A DNA stretch of 34,485 bases, from assembly GCA_004298555.1 (NCBI GenBank), contig SCQM01000042.1, positions 1 through 34,485 on the forward strand, read 5' to 3'. Of the stretch, positions 16,734-25,010 are shown in pieces. The notes under the pieces were generated by a model. That model was given only the letters and a program-made list of their open reading frames with translations, ran no database searches and was not told the DNA's origin. The stretch is from Actinomycetota bacterium. GTDB lineage: Bacteria > Actinomycetota > Acidimicrobiia > Acidimicrobiales > Acidimicrobiaceae. The translations under genes were made by a program, and so were the position numbers. The first letter of the stretch is position 1. Each line of letters opens with the position of its first letter.

Positions 16734-17654
16734 GTGACTCAAACATTCTGTTCAAATTGCGGCAAGCCGGTAGCAGAGGGCATTGCCTTTTGTGGGCACT
16801 GCGGCGCGAAGCTGCAGCCCACGCAGGGAGCGACCAAACCCGCCGGTGCCCGGCCACGAAACCGGCCATGGAAAAGGGCGATCGGCATTGCGATCCCGCT
16901 CTTCGTCATCACTGTGACTGCCGGATTGCTCTTCGGATTCTTCGTCATTCCAGCAGTCACCCAGCAGCCGGCTGGCACTTCTGTCGGCGCCCGCGCCGCT
17001 CCCCCGATCGCGGGTGGATCTTCGTCCACCACGCAGCAGGCTGCACCTGCGGCCGTGGCTGGCTCCTGGCCGGCTGCCTGCCTCGCTCTCGATCTCACCA
17101 ATGCGCAGGAGTGGAACAAGGGCGCCGACGAGTGGGCCCAAGCCGCTTCGGAGGCGGCATCAGCGAGTGGCAAGGGCGTCGCTAATGCGCCCACCGCCGA
17201 GACGGCTTTCGGCACACTGGAGCAGATTGACGCCGCGGCGGCCAAGGCGGCGGCGACGACCGCTACCACGTCTTCGGGCGTGGCGGGGGCACTGGCAAAT
17301 TCCCCCATCTCAAATGCGACCCCGTACCGCGGGCCAACAGAGACACCGCTCCAAGCCGACCAGGTTTACCTGGGCGGCTGTGGGACAACTGTGGATGGCA
17401 GAGGCAGCTTCACGCCGCCGCCGGCCTGCGCGGCAGTCAGGCTCGGGAACGCTCACAACTGGGCAGGAGCCTCTACAGACTGGAAGTCTGCCCAGAACCA
17501 GGCCAGCTCCGACCACCTTGCGGCCGCCGAAGCGGAGTACGGTTCGCTGGCAGATGACGCCGATGTGCTCACAGAGCCTGGTGCGCCCCCCGACGCCCTC
17601 TCCAGGTACAGTAACGACGTGAAAGCGGCACAGCCGGATCTTACCGGCTGCTGA
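16734..17654 (+). CDS. Zinc-ribbon single-pass membrane protein with duplicated external domain
   Basis: A 306-aa protein starting at GTG 16734, 6 bp after the preceding gene. One zinc ribbon (C6/C9 and C20/C23: FCSNCGKPV...FCGHCGAKL) is followed by a basic linker, a transmembrane helix at about 50-72 and an Ala/Ser/Thr-rich external part. That part contains two related units, residues about 113-170 and 229-280, sharing a pattern of P-x-AC, a D/R-L-x-NA-x-x-W element, a second W, and A-x-x-x-F/Y-G-x-L. Four external cysteines (116, 216, 232, 306) could pair. The function is unknown; the shared architecture with the upstream gene suggests the two products work together at the membrane. Confidence 0.7.
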   Translation: MTQTFCSNCGKPVAEGIAFCGHCGAKLQPTQGATKPAGARPRNRPWKRAIGIAIPLFVITVTAGLLFGFFVIPAVTQQPAGTSVGARAAPPIAGGSSSTTQQAAPAAVAGSWPAACLALDLTNAQEWNKGADEWAQAASEAASASGKGVANAPTAETAFGTLEQIDAAAAKAAATTATTSSGVAGALANSPISNATPYRGPTETPLQADQVYLGGCGTTVDGRGSFTPPPACAAVRLGNAHNWAGASTDWKSAQNQASSDHLAAAEAEYGSLADDADVLTEPGAPPDALSRYSNDVKAAQPDLTGC

Positions 17655-17723
17655 TACTCAGAGCATGACGGACCGCATAGTTTCGCCCAGATAAGGAGAA
17701 CCGTTGGATCGGTGAGATGATCG

Positions 17724-17742
17724 GCACATAGGCTTTATGTGC
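17724..17742 (+). terminator. Hairpin downstream of the zinc-ribbon operon
   Basis: GCACATA-GGCTT-TATGTGC is a perfect 7-bp stem with a 5-nt loop, about 70 bp after the last zinc-ribbon stop codon. ATAAAG follows rather than a T-run, so a terminator role is only plausible. Confidence 0.35.
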
Positions 17743-17820
17743 ATAAAGTCGTGAGGCTTTAACTCGATTTTCTCACCTACCTCATCACCTACGCAGCGAT
17801 GTTCTACAGGTTAAGCGGAG

Positions 17821-17837
17821 CACGGTGATTTACCGTG
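17821..17837. repeat. Perfect inverted repeat in the gap
   Basis: CACGGT-GATTT-ACCGTG: a 6-bp stem with a 5-nt loop, about 80 bp after the previous hairpin. It could be a terminator hairpin, an operator or a remnant of an element end; no gene starts nearby. Confidence 0.3.
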
Positions 17838-18426
17838 GGGTCTTCATGGCGAAATTGCGCGGTGATGTTGCCGCAGCGGAACCTAGTAAGCATCTCGAAA
17901 ACCAATAGATGGCGCATGCGTGGAACTACTTAGGGCTTGAAGGGTTTCTTCTTTCGCAATTAGCGGCGTTCCTTGCACCCTCGAAACTTCTGAAGACTGT
18001 TTTGTTTCTGAAAGGACAGGTTGGAATGACAATAACATCATTCGTAGAACGCAATTCAGCCATATCCGATCCTCAGGGTTTCAAACCCCGTCCTTCGCGG
18101 CGGACCTAGACTGCACCAACGGCAAACTTACCGCCTGGTTTGGAGTGACGTTAATATCACAATCAGATGCCAAGCCAACCTCACCAGTATTTGCCGGAGG
18201 CTTCATGCAAGCAGAGAAATGGAAAGGATTCCTTTTGTCACTGAAGAGATGTCCGCTCAGCTTGCATTCTCGGGCTCGCACATCGGATTCTCTGAAAAAG
18301 ATATCCCAAATCATAAGCCTAGGGTCCCAAGCTCGTTTTTCAAGGAGGCTGGATTACAGGCACGCATCATTGATAAAAGTCCGTGAATCAGCGAAAGTTG
18401 ATTCTTACCCTTAGTAATGTATCAAA

Positions 18427-19275
18427 ATGAAGAGCGATCTAGTGGGCCTGGTAGGATCCGGCATCATGGGTTCAGGAATTGCCGAAACGGCTATTGAATC
18501 CGGATACAAAGTAACCCTGCTCTCCCGAACGCCCGAAAGCGCACAGCTGATTGTCGCATCGATAAAAGACTCGTTTGAAAGAAAGATCGGCAAGCACAAG
18601 AAAACCAGCACCCAGGCCGATGAAGAACTTGGCAGGCTCAGCGTAACAAATGAAATTTCCGACCTTGCAGATTGCGACCTCGTGATTGAAACCGTGGTTG
18701 AAGACCTGGACGTGAAACTCCGGATGATGAGGAGCCTGGATGCGGTGTGCAAACCAAGTGCCATAATCGCCACAAACACTTCGACCTTCCCGGTAATCGA
18801 ACTTGCTGCCGCCACATCGAGACCCGACAAAGTCTGTGGGATCCATTTTTTCAATCCCGCCCCGGTCATGAAGCTGGTTGAAATCGTCAAAACTTTGGTC
18901 GTATCCGAAGACACCATCCAAGCAGCCAATTCTTTCGCGCTGTCTTGCAACAAAGAACCCGTGATTGTCAAGGATCAGGCAGGGTTTATTGTAAATTGCC
19001 TGCTTTTCCCCTACCTGAACAATGCCGTAAAGCTTTTGGAGCAGGGAGTCGCATCCATGGAAGACATTGACACCGCGATGAAGGGCGGGTGCGGCTTTCC
19101 TATGGGGCCGTTCGCCCTCTTGGATCTAGTTGGGCTGGACACTGCTGTATCGATTCTGAATTCTCTCTACGACGAATTCAAAGATCCCAATTTCTCCCCT
19201 GCTCCGCTACTTAAGAGGATGGTGACAGCGAAGCTGTGCGGCAGGAAAACCAGGGCTGGATTCTATAAGTACTGA
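18427..19275 (+). CDS. 3-hydroxybutyryl-CoA dehydrogenase
   Basis: A 282-aa enzyme of the Hbd/FadB2/PaaH family that interconverts acetoacetyl-CoA and 3-hydroxybutyryl-CoA with NAD(P)H. The nucleotide-binding motif VGLVGSGIMGSGIAE is at the start. The catalytic set is S119 (NTST), H140 and the following GIHFFNPAPVMKLVE with E152. The C-terminal helical domain contains DQAGFIVNCLLFPYLN, whose Asn completes the active site. Length matches the family. TAATGT lies 6 nt before the ATG, hinting at a leaderless start. It is the first gene of the acyl-CoA block and fits the ethylmalonyl-CoA or butyrate pathways together with thiolase, Ccr and the mutase nearby. Confidence 0.92.
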   Translation: MKSDLVGLVGSGIMGSGIAETAIESGYKVTLLSRTPESAQLIVASIKDSFERKIGKHKKTSTQADEELGRLSVTNEISDLADCDLVIETVVEDLDVKLRMMRSLDAVCKPSAIIATNTSTFPVIELAAATSRPDKVCGIHFFNPAPVMKLVEIVKTLVVSEDTIQAANSFALSCNKEPVIVKDQAGFIVNCLLFPYLNNAVKLLEQGVASMEDIDTAMKGGCGFPMGPFALLDLVGLDTAVSILNSLYDEFKDPNFSPAPLLKRMVTAKLCGRKTRAGFYKY

Positions 19276-19648
19276 GACAGGGCAGACTCATTCTCCATTT
19301 AGAAATTCTCAGCAGGCGAGCCATGGGGGACGACTAGAAATGCAAGCGGCTCAGGGTCCGATTTCATCTGCAGTTTTGCCTTTCCAACCACGACGGCTTC
19401 GCCCTCGTCGCGGCGCAACAGCCGCTCTTTCCCCAGGGAGCCGGGGTCTGCTTTGTCTAAGATGCCTTCGGCGATCCTGGTGATCAACACACCCGGTTCG
19501 CGAGACGGTTGCAGATTGAGGTAATCTCTCAGAGCGGCATACGAGTGATTTGAGCAGCACGATATCCCTCTTTTGGATGTCTGGATTTTGCATCAACTCA
19601 AAGGACTATGGCCGGTTGCGTTTCATCGTAAAATGTGCAAGGACAGGT
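19276..19648 (-). other. Intergenic region with a possible broken minus-strand ORF
   Basis: Between the dehydrogenase and the mutase there are 373 bp. On the minus strand a frame ending at 19299 codes for YAALRDYLNLQPSREPGVLI, then TRIAEGILDKADPGS and LLRRDEGEAVVVGKAKLQMK, which looks protein-like but lacks its own good start. A neighbouring frame starting near 19596 (MMQNPDIQKRDIVLLKSL) has an AGAGGG and could be its beginning if a frameshift joined them. No family is recognised. The mutase promoter must also lie here. Confidence 0.25.
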
Positions 19649-21640
19649 ATGACTTCTACTGACAACCAAAACAACCCAAGACTACCCGGGAGAGATAAGC
19701 CTTGGGTTATGAGAACCTATTCAGGCCACTCCACAGCCAAGGCCTCCAACGAGCTCTACCGCAACAACCTTGCCAAGGGCCAGACCGGCCTGTCGATAGC
19801 TTTCGATCTGCCCACGCAAATAGGGTACGACCCTGATTCGCCCCTTGCCAGGGGTGAAGTCGGAAAAGTTGGCGTGCCCGTGGCGCACCTCGGCCATATG
19901 CGCGAACTCATGGATGGGATTCCTGTCGAGAAGATGAACACCTCGATGACCATCAATGCCACGGCCCCATGGCTGCTTGGTCTGTACATCGCAAACGCAA
20001 TTGAAAGCGGAGCCGAGATCTCCAAATTGTCCGGCACGACCCAAAATGACATAGTCAAGGAATACCTTTCAAGGGGTACGTACATCTTCCCGCCGGAACA
20101 TTCCAAGCGGCTGATTGTGGACATGATCTCCTACACGGTCAGAAATCTCCCCAAGTGGAACCCAATCAACGTTTGCTCTTACCATCTCCAGGAAGCTGGC
20201 GCCACCCCATCCCAGGAGATTGCCTACTCCCTGGCTACCGCCATCGGAGTACTGGACGCAGTCAAAGAATCCGGGCAGATTCCTGAAGATCTCTTTCCCG
20301 AGGTGGTGGGAAGAATCTCGTTCTTTGTAAATGCCGGCATCCGGTTCATCGAGGAAGTCTCGAAGATGAGGGCATTTACCAAGCTTTGGGACCAAATAAC
20401 AAAAGACAGATACGGTATCGGCGACAGCAAGCTGCGCAGGTTCAGATATGGCGTTCAGGTCAATTCCCTTGGCCTAACGGAGCAGCAGCCGGAGAACAAC
20501 ATCACGCGTATAGTCCTTGAAGCGCTCGGTGTCACGCTGTCAAGAGATGCCCGGGCGCGAGCTCTTCAGTTGCCAGCCTGGAATGAAGCCCTCGGACTCC
20601 CGAGACCCTGGGACCAGCAGTGGTCCCTCAGGATACAGCAGGTGCTTGCATACGAAACCGACCTTCTCGAATATCCGGATGTGTTTGAAGGTTCTAAAGT
20701 CGTCGAATCACTTACCGATTCGCTGATCGAAAGTTCAAACAAGGAACTCACTGAGATCCTGGAGCTTGGCGGTGTTTTCAACAGTATTGAGCTACTCAAG
20801 TCCCGCCTGGTGGCATCGCAATCTGAACGAACGAGAAAGATAGAGACAGGCGAGCAAAAGGTGATCGGGGTCAACATCTTCCCGGAAACCGCGCCTTCGC
20901 CCTTGACCGAAGAGGGCACAGAAAGCCACTTGGTGGTCGATCCAAAGATTGAAGCGCAACTGGTTGAAGACGTCATCTTTTGGAGAAGTTCAAGAGATCA
21001 AAAAAAGGTTGACGATGCTCTGGAGGTCTTGAGGCAGACGGCCAGTAACAGCAAAATGAACATCATGTTGCCCACTATCGACCTAGCGATTGTCGGCGGA
21101 ACAACTGGTGAATGGGCCCAGGCTCTTCGCGAAATCTTTGGAGAGTACCGGGCGCCAACGGGAGTCGCAGGCGGCGTAGGCAGACGGGGTGCCGAGTTGA
21201 AGGACATTGCCGAAACCGCAAAGAAGCTGCCGGGCGGACCTCCAAAGCTTCTGGTCGCAAAGCCTGGCCTGGATGGTCACTCGAACGGGGCGGAACAGAT
21301 CGCCGTATCCGCAAGGGATGCCGGATTCGAAGTCGTTTACCAAGGAATCCGCCTCACGCCACTTGAGATCGCAATTGCGGCCAGAGATGAAGATGTCGAT
21401 GCCGTCGGCATCTCAATTCTTTCCGGAAGCCACCTTCAGCTTATTCCAGAAGTTATCCGCGAGCTAAAAAACGCCGGAAGCGACGCTCTGGTAGTGGTCG
21501 GCGGCATCATTCCTGATTCAGACCGCGATAGCCTGATTTCACAAGGCGTCTCCGCCGTCTATACGCCCAAGAATTATGAGATCGCTAAAATCATGGCCGA
21601 GGTGCTGGAACTTATTTCAGCGCGCCGCAAAGGCAAATAG
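19649..21640 (+). CDS. Ethylmalonyl-CoA mutase, coenzyme B12-dependent (MeaA/Ecm type)
   Basis: A 663-aa single-chain acyl-CoA mutase. The N-terminal TIM-barrel begins KPWVMRTYSGHSTAKASNEL and continues with GLSIAFDLPTQIGYDPD, MNTSMTINATAPWLLGLY and SRGTYIFPPEHS, the blocks that set MeaA apart from methylmalonyl-CoA mutases. The C-terminal B12 domain has the D-x-H-x-x-G motif at D542/H544/G547 and a GG-x-I-P segment. MeaA/Ecm converts ethylmalonyl-CoA to methylsuccinyl-CoA. The ATG at 19649 with AAGGACAGG just upstream is chosen over an earlier in-frame ATG at 19550. Genes for the carboxylase are convergent downstream; Ccr, which makes the substrate, is 10 kb away. Confidence 0.88.
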   Translation: MTSTDNQNNPRLPGRDKPWVMRTYSGHSTAKASNELYRNNLAKGQTGLSIAFDLPTQIGYDPDSPLARGEVGKVGVPVAHLGHMRELMDGIPVEKMNTSMTINATAPWLLGLYIANAIESGAEISKLSGTTQNDIVKEYLSRGTYIFPPEHSKRLIVDMISYTVRNLPKWNPINVCSYHLQEAGATPSQEIAYSLATAIGVLDAVKESGQIPEDLFPEVVGRISFFVNAGIRFIEEVSKMRAFTKLWDQITKDRYGIGDSKLRRFRYGVQVNSLGLTEQQPENNITRIVLEALGVTLSRDARARALQLPAWNEALGLPRPWDQQWSLRIQQVLAYETDLLEYPDVFEGSKVVESLTDSLIESSNKELTEILELGGVFNSIELLKSRLVASQSERTRKIETGEQKVIGVNIFPETAPSPLTEEGTESHLVVDPKIEAQLVEDVIFWRSSRDQKKVDDALEVLRQTASNSKMNIMLPTIDLAIVGGTTGEWAQALREIFGEYRAPTGVAGGVGRRGAELKDIAETAKKLPGGPPKLLVAKPGLDGHSNGAEQIAVSARDAGFEVVYQGIRLTPLEIAIAARDEDVDAVGISILSGSHLQLIPEVIRELKNAGSDALVVVGGIIPDSDRDSLISQGVSAVYTPKNYEIAKIMAEVLELISARRKGK

Positions 21641-21662
21641 CCTGGCCTTCCAGACCTTTGAG

Positions 21663-21854
21663 TTAATGGACGGTGGGGCGGTAACGTCCTATCGGAATCG
21701 GCTGATTCCACCATCGGCCGGAAAACCTCCAGGCCGACGTGTCCTGGGGAATCTCCGCCACGGCGGAACCCCTCCTTGCAAGGATTTCTTTCATAGCGGC
21801 GGCAATTAATGCCACCGCCTCGTCATCGCTCAGTTCTGCCTCAGTGAATTCCAT
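21663..21854 (-). CDS. accE: Acyl-CoA carboxylase epsilon subunit
   Basis: A 63-aa protein with the signature of actinobacterial carboxylase epsilon subunits. A short acidic helix (DDEAVALIAAAMKEILARR) is followed by the C-terminal SAWRFSGRWW motif. Epsilon subunits bind the beta-subunit ring and raise carboxylase activity in acetyl- and propionyl-CoA carboxylases of Streptomyces and mycobacteria. The gene starts 14 bp after the beta-subunit stop, so the two are cotranscribed and form one complex. It is convergent with the mutase gene, with 22 bp between stops. No sign of truncation. Confidence 0.85.
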   Translation of the reverse strand: MEFTEAELSDDEAVALIAAAMKEILARRGSAVAEIPQDTSAWRFSGRWWNQPIPIGRYRPTVH

Positions 21855-21868
21855 CTCAGATCAAACCC

Positions 21869-23428
21869 CTAGAGCGGCACGTTTCCATGCTTGCGGCGCG
21901 GAAGCTCTTCACGCTTTGTTCTCAACATTTCAAATGAAGAGATGAGAATCTTCCTCGTGTCGGCAGGATCTATCACATCATCGACGAATCCACGCTCGGC
22001 AGCAATATATGGATTGGCATACCGGTCAATATATTCGTCGACCAGCTCCTGGCGCCTCCGTATCGGATCATCGGCTTTCGCCAGTTCTCTGCGGTGCACA
22101 ACTTCCACAGCACCTTGCGGGCCCATGACTGCCAGCTCGGCGCTCGGCCAGGCAAACGCGAAATCTGCGCCAACAGACTTTGAGTTCATCACCACATAGG
22201 CACCGCCGTAGGCTTTGCGGGTGATTACCTGCACCCTGGGCACGGTCGCTTCGCAATAGGCGTACAGAAGCTTGGCTCCATGACGGATGATTCCGCCATA
22301 CTCCTGGTCCACTCCCGGCATAAATCCAGGAACATCCACAAACGTCGCAATAGGTATATTGAATGCATCGCAGGTGCGAACGAAGCGTGCCGCCTTCTCG
22401 GAGGAGTCGATGTCCAAAACGCCTGCGAGAACACTTGGCTGGTTCCCGACAACTCCCACCACATAGCCATTCAGGCGGCCGAAACCGCAGGTTATATTCC
22501 GCGCCCAATGTGGAAAGTACTCGAAATACTCTCCGTCATCCAGTACTGCGGTTATCACCTTTTTCATGTCATACGGCTGGTTCGAGGAGTCTGGCATGAG
22601 ATCGAGCAATTCCGGCAAAAGCCTCGCCGGGTCATCGGTGGACTCAACCCTTGGAGGTATTTCCAGATTGTTAGAGGGAAGAAAACCGAGGAGATATCTG
22701 ACCTCATCAAGGCAAGACTTTTCATCTTCGGCAACAAAGGTGGCCACGCCGCTCTTTGACGCGTGGCTCATAGCCCCGCCAAGCTCCTCCAGCGTAACAT
22801 CCTCACCAGTCACCGTCTTGACTACGTCAGGCCCGGTGATGAACATGTGGCTGCTTTCCTTGACCATGAAGATGAAGTCGGTCATCGCCGGCGAATAGAC
22901 CGCGCCTCCAGCGCATGGACCCATAACGACCGATATCTGCGGGATCACCCCGGATGAGGCGACGTTCCGATGGAATATGCCTCCATAAGAGTGAAGAGAC
23001 ACCACACCCTCCTGGATCCTGGCACCAGCACCGTCATTGAGACCGATCATCGGCACCCCTACGGATGCTGCCAAGTCCATTACCTTATGAATCTTCTCCG
23101 CAAAGACTTCTCCAAGAGCACCACCGAAAACAGTGAAGTCCTGAGAAAATATGCACACCTTGCGACCGTCGATGGTGCCAAACCCGGTTATGACGCCATC
23201 AGTGAACGGACGGTTCTTCTCCAGTCCCATACCGTGGGCCCGATGGCGCGCAAGCATGTCAAGCTCCTGAAATGAACCTTCATCCAGCAGATACTCGATG
23301 CGCTCGCGGGCCGTCATCTTTCCTTTTGAGTGCTGGCGCTCAACCGCATGAGGACTACCGGCAACCAGGGCCTCAGCCTTGCGCGCTTTTAGATCTTCTA
23401 ATTTTTTTGTGATCGGCTGTTCCGACAT
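21869..23428 (-). CDS. Acyl-CoA carboxylase beta (carboxyltransferase) subunit, PccB/AccD5 type
   Basis: A 519-aa carboxyltransferase that moves CO2 from carboxybiotin to acetyl- or propionyl-CoA. The crotonase-fold halves are intact, with oxyanion-forming segments [12 protein letters not shown] (about 169-180) and [14 protein letters not shown] (about 404-417). At the position that steers substrate choice in Streptomyces (Asp in propionyl-specific PccB, Ile in AccB), this protein has V412, a small hydrophobic residue. The AccE gene follows in the operon; no biotin carboxylase/BCCP alpha subunit is in the window. The ATG at 23428 has no ribosome-binding site, but TAGCCT lies 8 nt upstream. 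Divergent from aat with 49 bp between starts. Confidence 0.92.
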   Translation of the reverse strand: MSEQPITKKLEDLKARKAEALVAGSPHAVERQHSKGKMTARERIEYLLDEGSFQELDMLARHRAHGMGLEKNRPFTDGVITGFGTIDGRKVCIFSQDFTVFGGALGEVFAEKIHKVMDLAASVGVPMIGLNDGAGARIQEGVVSLHSYGGIFHRNVASSGVIPQISVVMGPCAGGAVYSPAMTDFIFMVKESSHMFITGPDVVKTVTGEDVTLEELGGAMSHASKSGVATFVAEDEKSCLDEVRYLLGFLPSNNLEIPPRVESTDDPARLLPELLDLMPDSSNQPYDMKKVITAVLDDGEYFEYFPHWARNITCGFGRLNGYVVGVVGNQPSVLAGVLDIDSSEKAARFVRTCDAFNIPIATFVDVPGFMPGVDQEYGGIIRHGAKLLYAYCEATVPRVQVITRKAYGGAYVVMNSKSVGADFAFAWPSAELAVMGPQGAVEVVHRRELAKADDPIRRRQELVDEYIDRYANPYIAAERGFVDDVIDPADTRKILISSFEMLRTKREELPRRKHGNVPL

Positions 23429-23477
23429 GGTTATTCAGGCTAACAAAAATATTCAACAATGCGCTAATTTTTCAGTA
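23429..23477. promoter_or_regulatory. Compact divergent promoter region for the carboxylase operon and aat
   Basis: Only 49 bp separate the two start codons. On the plus strand TAATTT (23465-23470) ends 7 nt before the aat ATG; on the minus strand TAGCCT (23437-23442) ends 8 nt before the carboxylase ATG. Neither start has a Shine-Dalgarno sequence. Both genes therefore look leaderless, with -35 regions overlapping the opposite promoter. Confidence 0.45.
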
Positions 23478-24236
23478 ATGAGTTTGAATCCGAAAGATCC
23501 AGGAATCTCGAACTTTGCCGTGCCACCTATCGATGAACTGATGGATATCCTGGTCAACTCTAATTTTAACAGCGATATGATATTTCGGGGTGGAGATCTG
23601 AGTCCTGCAACATTATTGGACGCCTATCGGTCCGGACTCTTCCCAATGCCGCTCGAAGGCAGCAAGCTTGGGTGGTTCTGCCCTCAGTGGCGGGGAATCT
23701 TTCTTACAGCCGCCGGAAACATTGACGGCAACCCATGTAAAATCTCCAGATCGCTAAGGAAGTCGCTCAGTAGATTTACCTACTCGATGAATCTGGCGTT
23801 CAGGGAGGTGATTTCAAATTGCGCAAATCCCCAAAGACCGGACGCCTGGATTACGCCCGACATTCAAGACGCCTATATCCGACTCCACGAAATGGGTTGG
23901 GCACATAGTTTCGAAGCCTGGACCGGACAGGGATCAGAAAAGGAACTTGCTGGCGGGCTATATGGCGTCGCGATCGGCGGACTCTTTGCCGGCGAATCTA
24001 TGTTTCACAAGGAAACTGATGCCTCAAAAGCGGCTTTGGTGGTCCTTGCATCGAAGATGATTGAACAGGGAGGACTCCTGATCGACACCCAGTGGATGAC
24101 CCGCCACCTTGAATCTCTCGGCGGAATTGCTATCCCCAGAATGGAGTACCTGCAGCTTCTGGATGAGGCGATCACGCTCCCGTTGCCAGGCATCTTTCAA
24201 CAGCGCTATAGCGGGCAAATCCAGTTCAAGATATAG
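23478..24236 (+). CDS. aat: Leucyl/phenylalanyl-tRNA--protein transferase
   Basis: A 252-aa member of the Aat family, which adds Leu or Phe from aminoacyl-tRNA to N-terminal Arg/Lys of proteins to mark them for ClpAP degradation. The family blocks are visible: ILVNSNFNSDMIFRGGDLSP, then AYRSGLFPMP, PDAWITPDIQDAYIRLHEMG, AHSFEAW, GGLYGVAIGGLFAGESMFHK and LIDTQWMTRHLESLG. The ATG at 23478 is preferred over an open upstream extension into the divergent gene. Translation is probably leaderless. It ends at a shared terminator with bioY. It has no obvious metabolic link to its neighbours. Confidence 0.93.
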   Translation: MSLNPKDPGISNFAVPPIDELMDILVNSNFNSDMIFRGGDLSPATLLDAYRSGLFPMPLEGSKLGWFCPQWRGIFLTAAGNIDGNPCKISRSLRKSLSRFTYSMNLAFREVISNCANPQRPDAWITPDIQDAYIRLHEMGWAHSFEAWTGQGSEKELAGGLYGVAIGGLFAGESMFHKETDASKAALVVLASKMIEQGGLLIDTQWMTRHLESLGGIAIPRMEYLQLLDEAITLPLPGIFQQRYSGQIQFKI

Positions 24237-24261
24237 GCATCCCTATTACGCCGCGCAAACA

Positions 24262-24299
24262 ATTATTGGGGTGCGGCATTGTCCACACCCCAAGATAAT
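24262..24299. terminator. Bidirectional terminator between aat and bioY
   Basis: ATTA-TTGGGGTG (24262-24273), a 12-nt loop, then CACCCCAA, a GA bulge and TAAT (24286-24299) form a 12-bp stem with one bulge. It lies between the convergent stops at 24236 and 24307. AT-rich flanks on both sides suit termination in both directions. Confidence 0.6.
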
Positions 24300-24306
24300 A
24301 GGAAAG

Positions 24307-24903
24307 TTACTTCGATAGTTTGCTGATTCCGTACCATGCGCCCGGCAGCAAAGCAGTCGCCAGGACAAGCTTGACCAGGTCTCCAGCCAGGAAAGGCGTC
24401 ATTCCAAGCGAAATGGCCTTTAAGGCCGATACGTGAATCGATGCGGCCAGCCAGGCGACGCCGAAGGCATAGATGACCACGTTGCCAATGACCATAGCCA
24501 GAGCTGTCCCGACGGCCTTTCGATCCCAACCAGCCTTGGCAAGCACTCCGACAAGGACGGAGCAAGCTATAAATCCAACGATATATCCAAAACTGGGTGA
24601 AGAAGCGATCTTTACTCCGCCCGTGCCCCCGGCAAACCACGGAACTCCGGCAAGGCCAACAATCGCATATAGAAGGGATCCGGCACCAGCCCTAGCCCAG
24701 CCAAGAGCTGACGCACCGATCAGAACTGCGAAGGTTTGCCCCGTAATCGGTACAGGAGTGAACGACAGATGCACGCTGATTTGGGCAAAGAGCCCAATGA
24801 ATGCAGCATATCCCACGACGAGAATAACCTCGCGAACTACACTCCCAGCAACCAGATCCGCTAGCACGTGCGGCTTTCTAATAGTCAACGCAGATGTTGC
24901 CAA
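24307..24903 (-). CDS. bioY: Biotin transporter BioY (ECF S-component)
   Basis: A 198-aa integral membrane protein with six hydrophobic segments. Family blocks include SFTPVPITGQTFAVLIGASA after the first helix, GSLLYAIVGLAGVPWFAGG, SFGYIVGFIACSVLVG and LGMTPFLAGDLVKLVLATAL. BioY binds biotin with high affinity and imports it with or without the energising ECF module. The start is a TTG at 24903, supported by AGGAG six bases upstream. Its position just past the biotin-dependent carboxylase operon fits a supply role. No biotin-repressor site is recognised upstream. Confidence 0.9.
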   Translation of the reverse strand: MATSALTIRKPHVLADLVAGSVVREVILVVGYAAFIGLFAQISVHLSFTPVPITGQTFAVLIGASALGWARAGAGSLLYAIVGLAGVPWFAGGTGGVKIASSPSFGYIVGFIACSVLVGVLAKAGWDRKAVGTALAMVIGNVVIYAFGVAWLAASIHVSALKAISLGMTPFLAGDLVKLVLATALLPGAWYGISKLSK

Positions 24904-24960
24904 CTTCTACTCCTTTTCCATGCCTACCCCAAAATACGCAATGAAAGACTCAAGCTAAAG

Positions 24961-24985
24961 CAAGTTGCAGCTCGAAGCTGCCTTG
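24961..24985 (-). terminator. Hairpin between the lipoprotein gene and bioY
   Basis: CAAG, TT bulge, GCAGCT, CGA loop, AGCTGC, CTTG gives a 10-bp stem with one bulge, 26 nt after the lipoprotein stop on the minus strand. The following minus-strand sequence is moderately T-containing but not a clean T-run. It likely separates the two transcripts. Confidence 0.45.
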
Positions 24986-25010
24986 TAAAACTAGAGAATC
25001 ATAGCATCAA

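Larger units (their letters stand above)
17655..18426. other. 772-bp gene-free gap at the right border of the island
   Basis: No convincing gene. The left part has two perfect hairpins (listed separately); the rest is mixed sequence with short open frames, the longest on each strand under 90 codons and without family patterns or ribosome-binding sites. GC content falls back to the level of the housekeeping genes. Confidence 0.5.

Noticed and set aside
17846-17908. 20-codon frame MAKLRGDVAAAEPSKHLENQ in the island gap
   Set aside because: Too short to assign, no ribosome-binding site, and no neighbour it could belong to.
18060-18110. A GGTTTCAAACCCC segment near a GC-rich tail, resembling a tRNA T-arm
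   Set aside because: Stem and 7-nt loop cannot be formed in register, and no anticodon or acceptor stem fits upstream.
24904-25010. Possible biotin-repressor operator or riboswitch upstream of bioY
   Set aside because: No half-sites of known biotin regulators were found; the only structure is the hairpin at 24961-24985, better explained as a terminator.
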